This document shows positions 26,163-32,119 of a stretch of 33,812 bases of DNA, piece by piece (within the stretch, counting starts at the first letter, position 1; each line of letters begins with the position of its first letter). The DNA comes from JBQCDV01 sp051960855 (GTDB lineage: Bacteria; Actinomycetota; Actinomycetes; JAJZTN01). The notes beneath the pieces were generated by a model. The model saw nothing but the letters and a program-made list of their open reading frames with translations. It was not told the origin of the DNA and did no database searches. The stretch spans positions 1 through 33,812 of the forward strand of contig JBQCDV010000204.1 of assembly GCA_051960855.1 (NCBI GenBank), given 5' to 3'. Both the position numbers and the translations under genes were made by a program.

Positions 26163-27472
26163 GCACCGCAACCCTCGACTCCCGTCAGGACGCTCCCTCG
26201 GCGCGGCCCGTTGTCGCCGACAAGGTCCGCCGCCGTGTCACCGCTGGTGTCATCGTCGTGCTCGTCGGCCTGGTCGACATCTTCCTGCTGGGGCTCTCGG
26301 CCCGCTCCGGGGCAGCGAAGTTCGCCCTTTCGTCCGCGACTGCCGACATCCACCTGCCGGTGCTGTCGCTGCCGCCCCGGGCCACCGCGATCGTCATCGG
26401 CGTCATCACGGTCGCCCTCGGCGTGTGGCGCGCCGCGCGGCCCGTCGGGGTGCGCTGGCGGCGCGTCATCGTGTCGTTCGCGATCGTCGGGCTGGTCGTG
26501 ACCTTCCTCTGCTGGGCAGACAGCAGCGAGCCCGGCAGCCAGCCGACGCCGCTGGAGCTCCCCGGGCTGCTGAATCTCACGCTGCTCGCCGCCGTCCCGC
26601 TCATCCTCGGCGCCCTCGGTGGCGTGCTGTGTGAGCGCAGCGGCGTCATCAACGTCGCCATCGAAGGCCAGATGCTCACCGGTGCCTTCGCAGGGGCGCT
26701 TTTCGGCTCGCTGTCGCACAACCTCGGCGTGGGGCTGGTGGGCGCCCTGGTCGCCGGCGCGCTCATCGGGGCGCTGCTCGCGGTCTTCGCGATTCGCTAC
26801 CTGGTCAACCAGGTGGTGCTCGGCGTCGTGCTGAACCTCTTCGCCCTGGGGCTCACCGGCTTCATCTACGACGCGCTGATGCAGCCCAACGCCGACACCT
26901 ACAACAGCCCGTCGGTCTTCTCCCCGATCGCCATCCCGGTGCTCAGCGACATCCCGCTGATCGGCGCGATCTTCTTCAACGTCAACATCATCGTCTACCT
27001 CACCTACCTGCTCGTGATCGCCGTCCACGTTGGGCTCTTCCACACCCGCTGGGGCCTCCGGACCCGCTCTGTCGGCGAGCACCCGAAGGCCGCTGACACC
27101 GTGGGCATCAACGTCATCCGCACCCGCTACGTCAACGTCATCGGGGCGGGTCTCGTCGCCGGACTCGCGGGGGCCTACCTGACGCTCGGCGACGTCGGCA
27201 GCTTCACCAAGGACATGAGCTCCGGTCGCGGCTTCATCGCCCTGGCGGCGGTCATCTTCGGTCGCTGGAGCCCGCTCGGGGCGGTGTCCGCCGCGCTGCT
27301 GTTCGGCTTCGCCGACGTGCTGCAGGGCTTCCTGTCCTTCATCGGCACGCCGGTAGCGATCCCCTCGGCATTCCTTGCGATGCTGCCCTACGTCGCGACC
27401 ATCCTTGCCGTCGCCGGGTTTGTCGGTCGCGTCCGCGCCCCCGCCGCCGACGGCGAGCCCTACACCAGCTGA
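26159..27472 (+). CDS. Nucleoside ABC transporter permease (YufQ/NupC type)
   Basis: Second permease of the importer, 437 residues. The N-terminal third (about 1-125) holds extra hydrophobic segments (VTAGVIVVLVGLVDIFLLGL and others) absent from shorter homologues, a feature common in actinobacterial members. The conserved region then reads LLAAVPLILGALGGVLCERSG, INVAIEGQMLTGAFAG, GLRTRSVGEHPKAADTVG (coupling loop) and GRGFIALAAVIFGRWSPLGA. The ATG at 26159 is preferred over ATG 26150 because AAGGGA lies eight bases before it and because it overlaps the upstream stop. Together with the preceding permease it forms the translocation pore. Confidence 0.92.
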   Translation: MSTATLDSRQDAPSARPVVADKVRRRVTAGVIVVLVGLVDIFLLGLSARSGAAKFALSSATADIHLPVLSLPPRATAIVIGVITVALGVWRAARPVGVRWRRVIVSFAIVGLVVTFLCWADSSEPGSQPTPLELPGLLNLTLLAAVPLILGALGGVLCERSGVINVAIEGQMLTGAFAGALFGSLSHNLGVGLVGALVAGALIGALLAVFAIRYLVNQVVLGVVLNLFALGLTGFIYDALMQPNADTYNSPSVFSPIAIPVLSDIPLIGAIFFNVNIIVYLTYLLVIAVHVGLFHTRWGLRTRSVGEHPKAADTVGINVIRTRYVNVIGAGLVAGLAGAYLTLGDVGSFTKDMSSGRGFIALAAVIFGRWSPLGAVSAALLFGFADVLQGFLSFIGTPVAIPSAFLAMLPYVATILAVAGFVGRVRAPAADGEPYTS

Positions 27473-27507
27473 CGACCGTCGTACACCACGTGACCCGGGA
27501 GCCATCG

Positions 27508-27942
27508 ATGTCCGCTAGCGCTGACGGCGCGACCTCCTCGTCTGTCGACGACGTCGACTGGGAGCAGCTGCGCGAGGCCGCCCGCGCGGTCATGCACCGG
27601 GCCTACGCGCCCTACAGCTCCTTTCCAGTGGGGGTCGCCGGGTTGGTGGACGACGGCCGGATCGTTCGCGGCTGCAACGTCGAGAACGCCGGCTACGGGG
27701 TGACCCTCTGCGCCGAGTGCGGCATGGTCAGCGACCTCATCGCCGGCGGTGGGGGTCGCCTCGTCGCCGTGGCCTGCGTCGGGGGAGACGGCCAGCCGCT
27801 GATGCCATGCGGTCGGTGCCGCCAGCTGCTGTGGGAGCACGGGGGCGCGCAGTGCCTGCTCGAGACGCCCCTTGGCATCCTCCCGATGGCCGAGGTGCTG
27901 CCGCAGGCCTTCGGTCCTGACGACCTGCACCACCACCGCTAG
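27508..27942 (+). CDS. cdd: Cytidine deaminase
   Basis: Zinc enzyme converting (deoxy)cytidine to (deoxy)uridine, 144 residues, the size of the homotetrameric class. The zinc site is C68-A-E70 in VTLCAEC, with E70 as proton shuttle, and C101/C104 in MPCGRCRQLL. The substrate-binding NVENAGYG precedes it. The ATG at 27508 has GGGAG about seven bases upstream; GTG 27490 is a weaker alternative. It follows the second permease by 35 bases and belongs to the uptake-salvage operon: imported cytidine is deaminated to uridine, which the pyrimidine phosphorylase downstream can cleave. Confidence 0.95.
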   Translation: MSASADGATSSSVDDVDWEQLREAARAVMHRAYAPYSSFPVGVAGLVDDGRIVRGCNVENAGYGVTLCAECGMVSDLIAGGGGRLVAVACVGGDGQPLMPCGRCRQLLWEHGGAQCLLETPLGILPMAEVLPQAFGPDDLHHHR

Positions 27943-27955
27943 GCGCTCGCCCTGC

Positions 27956-28022
27956 GCGAACGCCGTTCGCCCGCTCTGCCGCTCGCGGCCCAGGTACGCG
28001 AGGATGCCGACAACGCCGTTCG
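27956..28022. promoter_or_regulatory. Repeated palindromic 11-mer upstream of deoA
   Basis: AACGCCGTTCG occurs twice in the 120-bp cdd-deoA gap (27959-27969 and 28012-28022), 53 bases apart. The first is centred in a perfect GCGAAC-GCC-GTTCGC dyad (27956-27970). The pair could be operator half-sites, but a related GAACGCCGTT also occurs within the 3' part of deoA, so chance in GC-rich DNA is possible. No promoter hexamers are evident. Confidence 0.25.
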
Positions 28023-28062
28023 GGCCGTGCCGGCGTCACCGCTCTCGTCGATGGAGGACCTC

Positions 28063-29364
28063 GTGTCGGACGCTGTGGAGCCCTTTGCCGCCGTCGACGT
28101 CATCCGGACCAAGCGGGACCGGGGAGTCCTGTCCGAAGCGCAAATCGACTGGGTCATCGACGCCTACACGCGTGGGGTGGTGGCCGACGAGCAGATGTCG
28201 GCGCTGGCGATGGCGGTGCTGCTCAACGGCATGACGCGACCGGAGATCGCTCGGTGGACCGACGCGATGATCCGGTCCGGCAGCCGCATGGAGTGGAGCT
28301 CGCTCGACCGGCCGACCGCCGACAAGCACAGCACTGGTGGTGTCGGCGACAAGATCACGCTGCCGCTGGCGCCGCTGGTCGCCGCCTGCGGTGCAGCAGT
28401 GCCGCAGCTGTCCGGCCGCGGTCTCGGCCACACCGGGGGCACGCTGGACAAGTTCGAGTCGATTCCCGGCTGGCGGGCTGCCCTCTCTCGTCGGGAGATG
28501 CTCGACCAGCTGCGTGAGGTGGGCGCCGTCGTCTGCGCAGCCACCGATGACCTCGCCCCCGCCGACAAGAAGCTCTACGCCCTGCGAGACGTGACCGGGA
28601 CCGTCGAGGCGATCCCGCTCATCGCAAGCTCGATCATGAGCAAGAAGATCGCCGAAGGCACGGGCGCGCTCGTCCTCGATGTCAAGGTCGGCAGTGGCGC
28701 CTTCATGAAGGACCGGGACTCCGCGCGCGAGCTGGCACGCACGATGGTGGAGCTCGGGACGGATGCCGGTGTCCGCACGGTCGCCCTGCTCACGGACATG
28801 TGGACGCCGCTGGGCCTCATGGTCGGCAACGCCCTCGAGGTCGAAGAGAGCGTCGAGGTCCTCGCCGGCGGCGGTCCTGCAGATGTCGTCGAACTGACGT
28901 TAACCCTGGCCCGCGAGATGCTGGCCGCCGCCGGCGTCAGCGGCAAGGACCCGGAGACGGCGCTGCGCGACGGGTCGGCGATGGACGTCTGGCGCCGCAT
29001 GGTCCGCGCCCAGGGCGGCGACCCCGACGCGCCGCTGCCCAAGGCCCGTGAGACGCACGTCGTCGCCGTTCCCGCCGATGGCGTGCTTGTCGGCCTCGAC
29101 GCCTACGACATCGGGCTCGCGGCGTGGCGGCTCGGGGCCGGGCGTGCCCGCAAGGAGGACCCCGTCGTCGCCGCCGCGGGCATCGAGCTGCACGCCAAGC
29201 CGGGTGCATGGGTGCGCGGGGGAGAGCCGCTGCTGACCCTGCACGCCGATGACCCCGCGCGCTTCGACGCCGCGCTCGAGGCATTGACGAACGCCGTTGT
29301 CATCGCTCCCGACGATGCCCGCCCCGCGGGTGACGGGGTGGTGCTGGAGCGCATCACGGCCTGA
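28063..29364 (+). CDS. deoA: Thymidine phosphorylase (pyrimidine nucleoside phosphorylase)
   Basis: Phosphorolyses thymidine or deoxyuridine to the free base and deoxyribose-1-phosphate; 433 residues, the normal length. The N-terminal alpha domain (DVIRTKRDRGVLS) is followed by the phosphate-binding DKHSTGGVGDK (about 87-97), then SGRGLGHTGGTLDKFESIPG, the catalytic region ASSIMSKKIAEG and LVLDVKVGSGAFMK. GTG 28063 has GGAGG five bases upstream; an ATG at 28051 and a GTG at 28027 lie in the same frame but lack such a site. It completes the nucleoside uptake and salvage locus after cdd. Confidence 0.95.
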   Translation: MSDAVEPFAAVDVIRTKRDRGVLSEAQIDWVIDAYTRGVVADEQMSALAMAVLLNGMTRPEIARWTDAMIRSGSRMEWSSLDRPTADKHSTGGVGDKITLPLAPLVAACGAAVPQLSGRGLGHTGGTLDKFESIPGWRAALSRREMLDQLREVGAVVCAATDDLAPADKKLYALRDVTGTVEAIPLIASSIMSKKIAEGTGALVLDVKVGSGAFMKDRDSARELARTMVELGTDAGVRTVALLTDMWTPLGLMVGNALEVEESVEVLAGGGPADVVELTLTLAREMLAAAGVSGKDPETALRDGSAMDVWRRMVRAQGGDPDAPLPKARETHVVAVPADGVLVGLDAYDIGLAAWRLGAGRARKEDPVVAAAGIELHAKPGAWVRGGEPLLTLHADDPARFDAALEALTNAVVIAPDDARPAGDGVVLERITA

Positions 29365-29377
29365 CAGTTGGCGCGGG

Positions 29378-29390
29378 TAGCCTCGCAGCC
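29378..29390 (+). promoter_or_regulatory. Possible -10 box giving a leaderless cupin mRNA
   Basis: TAGCCT (29378-29383) lies seven bases before the ATG at 29391 and there is no Shine-Dalgarno in the 26-base gap after deoA. This matches the leaderless pattern seen at other genes in the window. No clear -35 is visible. Confidence 0.35.
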
Positions 29391-29744
29391 ATGCCTGAGC
29401 TGCTGTCTTCGCCCACCCGTATCCCCGTGCCCGGCGGGAAGGTCATCGACGAGTACGTCGGCCGCGTCAACTCCCGGACTGAGACGGTGTCTGTCGCGCG
29501 GATGCAGGCACCGGCTGGCTGGGACGAGCCGGCACAGACGCCCGAGTTCGACGAGGTGACGCTGGTCCTCTCCGGTGCTGTCGTGGTGGAGCACGACGGC
29601 GGACGTCTCGAGGTGGGGGCCGGGCAGGCGGTGCTGACGCGGGCCGGCGAGCGCGTGCGCTACTCAGTCGGACCCGATGGCGCCGACTACGTCGCGGTGT
29701 GCCTGCCAGCGTTCGGGCCCGACCTGGCGCACCGGGAGGAGTAA
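29391..29744 (+). CDS. Small cupin-domain protein
   Basis: Single-domain cupin of 117 residues with no signal peptide. The fold is indicated by EFDEVTLVLSGAVVVEHDGGRLEV in consecutive strands, then GAGQAVLTRAGERVRYSVG, matching the cupin motif pattern G(X)nHE..G..PAG.. only loosely: the usual metal-binding histidines are replaced (E/D residues in EFDEVT and no His in the second motif), so it may not bind metal in the classic way. Function is unknown; similar proteins are often labelled ethanolamine-utilisation-like or cupin 2. It lies 26 bases after deoA and may be part of that transcript or have its own leaderless promoter. Confidence 0.7.
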   Translation: MPELLSSPTRIPVPGGKVIDEYVGRVNSRTETVSVARMQAPAGWDEPAQTPEFDEVTLVLSGAVVVEHDGGRLEVGAGQAVLTRAGERVRYSVGPDGADYVAVCLPAFGPDLAHREE

Positions 29745-29769
29745 GCCGTCCACAGCCCCGCTCTTCCCC

Positions 29770-29813
29770 TTGCCGGACCACCCGGCTCTGCCTAGAATCG
29801 AACACATGTTCGA
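29770..29813 (+). promoter_or_regulatory. LexA/SOS box and promoter of the HNH-DUF222 gene
   Basis: TTGCCG (29770-29775) and TAGAAT (29793-29798) form a -35/-10 pair with exactly 17-bp spacing, and the ATG follows the -10 by seven bases, so the mRNA is probably leaderless. TCGAACACATGTTCGA (29798-29813) is a perfect match to the actinobacterial LexA consensus TCGAAC-N4-GTTCGA and overlaps both the last base of the -10 and the start codon. LexA bound there would block initiation until DNA damage. Confidence 0.85.
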
Positions 29814-31440
29814 AGGTGGCGGCATCGCAGAGCTGGCGGCCTGGGTCTCCCAGCTCGCGCAGCTGCCCCGCGACGTCACCGATGAGCAGCGGATCGACCG
29901 CCTGCGGTTGCTCGAGGAGATCACCGCTGCCGCCGCTGCCGCTCAGGTTCGCGATGCTGCCGACCTGCACGAGTCTCGGCGCGCCCAGCACGCGGCTGCG
30001 GGCCTGCCGGCCCGCAAGTGGGGCGAGGGCGTCGCGGCTGAGATCGCCCTCGCTCGTCGGCTCTCGCCCTACAGGGGCGGGCGCCTGCTAGGTCTCGCGC
30101 GCACCCTGACGGAGGACATGCCCCACACCCTTGCCCTGATGACCGCTGGCCGGCTGAGCGAGTGGCGGGCCACGATCCTCGTCAAGGAGACGGTCTGCCT
30201 CGAGGCCGCTGACCGCCGCCTCGTCGATGAGCAGCTGTGCGGAGGTGACCAGCCGCGCGCCGAGACCCTGGGAGACAAGGCGCTCGGTGCCGCCGCCAAG
30301 GCGCTGGCTGTCCAGTTCGACGCCGCTTCGGTGGTTGCGCGGGCGGCTCGAGCCGAGAGCGAGCGGTGCGTGTCGATCCGACCCGCGCCCGACACGATGG
30401 CCTACGTCACCGCGCTCTTGCCGATGGCGGCTGGTGTGGGCGTCTACGCCGCGCTCAAACTCGCCGCCGACTGTGCACCCGGCGAGGGTGACGATCGCAG
30501 TCGCGGCCAGCGGATGGCTGACACGCTCGTCGAGCGAGTCACCGGCCGCAACCCGCTGGAGCGGCCCATGGATCTCGACCTGCGCATCGTGCTGCCGGCG
30601 GCGACCCTCGTTGGCGGGAGGAGTGGCGACGGCGGTGGCGCCACGAGCAGTCCCTCGGGTGAGCCGGATGAGCCGGGCTTCTTGCCGGGCGGGGCGGATG
30701 AGCCGGGCTTCGTGCCGGGCGGGGCGGATGAGCCGGGCTTCGTGCCGGGGTACGGGCCCGTGCCCGGCCCCTGGGTCCGACGCCTGATCGCCGAGGCCAG
30801 CCTGGACGACGCCACGCGTGTGCTGGTCCGTCAGCTCTATGCGGGTCCGCACGGTGGCCTCGTCGCCATGGCCTCACGGGGGCGCACCGCTCCTGCTGGG
30901 CTCGCCGATCTCGTCCAGCTGCGCGATCGGTTCTGCCGCACGCTCTGGTGTGACGCCGAGGCGCGCCACATCGACCACATCGTGCGAGCGCGGGACGGGG
31001 GACGGACCGAGCTGGCCAATCTGCAAGGCTTGTGTGAGCGCTGCAACTACGCGCGAGAGGCCCCGGGCTTCGTCAGCCGCGTCGTCAGCCAACCTGCCGG
31101 CGACCCCGTGAGCCGTCCACGCGGTGCCCACGAGGAGCAGCCGGAGAGACGACCGGGAGGACTCCGTGGTGGGCGCCATGTCGTCGAGACGACCTCCCCG
31201 ACCGGGCACACGTACCGCTCAACCTCTCCAGCGCTCGCGGGCGACGCCGTGCTGCCGTCCGCCGGGTTTGAGGATCAATGGCAACTGCCGGATGAGCTCG
31301 ACCGGGATGCCCCCCCGCCCGGCGAACTCGACGAGGCAGGCTGTGGCGACATCGTGCTGGGCCTCGACCTCGACACACTCCGCGAGCTCTCTGATGTGCC
31401 AGCCGTGCGACGACTTCTCTCGCTCCTCGACGCCGCGTAG
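29806..31440 (+). CDS. DUF222/HNH endonuclease-domain protein (13E12 repeat family)
   Basis: Protein of 544 residues of the actinobacterial DUF222-HNH (13E12) family; likely a nuclease, true role unknown. The helical DUF222 region spans about 1-280. It is followed by a linker with three copies of a ten-residue repeat (DEPGFVPGGA-like, about 287-315). The HNH domain comprises RFCRTLWCDAEARHIDHI, DGGRTELANLQGLCERCN and YAREAPGF; the HIDHI and N...C..CN positions supply the metal site. The last 130 residues are low-complexity and poorly conserved. The ATG at 29806 is fixed by the -10 box and SOS box; an upstream in-frame extension to 29677 would overlap the cupin gene. It converges on the amidase gene with six bases between stops. 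Confidence 0.88.
   Translation: MFEGGGIAELAAWVSQLAQLPRDVTDEQRIDRLRLLEEITAAAAAAQVRDAADLHESRRAQHAAAGLPARKWGEGVAAEIALARRLSPYRGGRLLGLARTLTEDMPHTLALMTAGRLSEWRATILVKETVCLEAADRRLVDEQLCGGDQPRAETLGDKALGAAAKALAVQFDAASVVARAARAESERCVSIRPAPDTMAYVTALLPMAAGVGVYAALKLAADCAPGEGDDRSRGQRMADTLVERVTGRNPLERPMDLDLRIVLPAATLVGGRSGDGGGATSSPSGEPDEPGFLPGGADEPGFVPGGADEPGFVPGYGPVPGPWVRRLIAEASLDDATRVLVRQLYAGPHGGLVAMASRGRTAPAGLADLVQLRDRFCRTLWCDAEARHIDHIVRARDGGRTELANLQGLCERCNYAREAPGFVSRVVSQPAGDPVSRPRGAHEEQPERRPGGLRGGRHVVETTSPTGHTYRSTSPALAGDAVLPSAGFEDQWQLPDELDRDAPPPGELDEAGCGDIVLGLDLDTLRELSDVPAVRRLLSLLDAA
30666..30749 (+). repeat. In-frame 30-bp tandem repeat in the HNH gene
   Basis: Units begin at 30666, 30696 and 30726 (GGATGAGCCGGGCTTC...), the third incomplete. 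The first two differ at a single position (Leu/Val codon). Thirty bases keep the frame, so each unit adds ten residues to the linker between DUF222 and HNH. Copy number may vary between strains. Confidence 0.9.
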
Positions 31441-31446
31441 GCCGCG

Positions 31447-32112
31447 TCACCCGGACAGCTCGCGGCAGGCGTCGTCCAGGCTCACCACGTCCGCGTACTT
31501 GGCGCCGAGATCGCGCAGGTTGGACTCGTGGAACTCCGGCAGCCGGTCGCCGCAAGCCTCGGCGACCACCATCGGTCGGAAACCGTGCTGCAGCGCGTCG
31601 GTGGCGGTGGCGCGGATGCAGCCACTGGTCGACACGCCTGACACGACGACAGTGTCGACGCCGAGGCTGGTGAGGGTGGCCGCCAGACTCGTGCCGAAGA
31701 ACGCCGAGGCGTACTGCTTGACCACGACCACCTCGCCGGGCAGTGGCGCCAACTCGGGAAGCTCCTCGCCGAGAGCCGGGTCGTCGGCGTCGGCGGCGAG
31801 GGCCAGCAGGCCAGGCACCTTGCGCACGAAGTGGCCGCCATCCCGCCCACCTTCGGCATAGCGGACGAGGGTGTGGACGACGGGGCGAGCTCCGGTGCGC
31901 GCGGCGGCAAGGAGGCGTGCGCAGGCAGCTGGGACAGCGCTGTCCCCGAGGTCGAAGGGGCTTCCGGGAGTGAAGTAGGCCCGCATCATGTCGACGACCA
32001 GGAGGGCAGGGGATCGCCCCCAGCCGAGCACCGAGCCGAAGGCGGCCGGCGAGATGGCCCCGGAGGTGGCAGGCAGGGTGTCGCCGCCTGCCACCTCCCG
32101 CGTGTTCGTCAC
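31447..32112 (-). CDS. Isochorismatase-fold cysteine amidase (N-carbamoylsarcosine amidase-like)
   Basis: Cysteine hydrolase of 221 residues. The catalytic triad can be placed as D41 (LLVVDMMRAYF), K132 (VVVVKQYASAFFGTSL) and C165 (VSGVSTSGCIRATATDAL). The spacing is nearly that of Arthrobacter N-carbamoylsarcosine amidase (Asp51, Lys144, Cys177), and the N-terminal SPALLVVDMMRAYFTPGSPF also resembles that subgroup. The GTG at 32112 lies seven bases after the hydantoinase stop; a longer frame lies inside that gene. Paired with hydantoinase B it could hydrolyse N-carbamoylsarcosine to sarcosine, CO2 and ammonia in creatinine or methylhydantoin breakdown. Other carbamoyl or amide substrates remain possible. 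Confidence 0.85.
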   Translation of the reverse strand: MTNTREVAGGDTLPATSGAISPAAFGSVLGWGRSPALLVVDMMRAYFTPGSPFDLGDSAVPAACARLLAAARTGARPVVHTLVRYAEGGRDGGHFVRKVPGLLALAADADDPALGEELPELAPLPGEVVVVKQYASAFFGTSLAATLTSLGVDTVVVSGVSTSGCIRATATDALQHGFRPMVVAEACGDRLPEFHESNLRDLGAKYADVVSLDDACRELSG

Positions 32113-32119
32113 GCCGGCA

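Noticed and set aside
24390..27505. Long minus-strand open frames opposite the nucleoside permeases (421 and 570 codons)
   Set aside because: Shadow frames of the permease genes, strongly charged low-complexity translations with no motifs and no ribosome sites.
27943..28062. Upstream extension of deoA or a lost small gene in the cdd-deoA gap
   Set aside because: The frame is open but no start codon with a ribosome site exists and the translation has no recognisable family; GTG 28063 has an ideal GGAGG.
29806..31440. Restriction-modification, homing or anti-phage nuclease system
   Set aside because: The HNH protein is alone, belongs to the abundant DUF222/13E12 family, and has no methylase, partner or mobile-element ends beside it.
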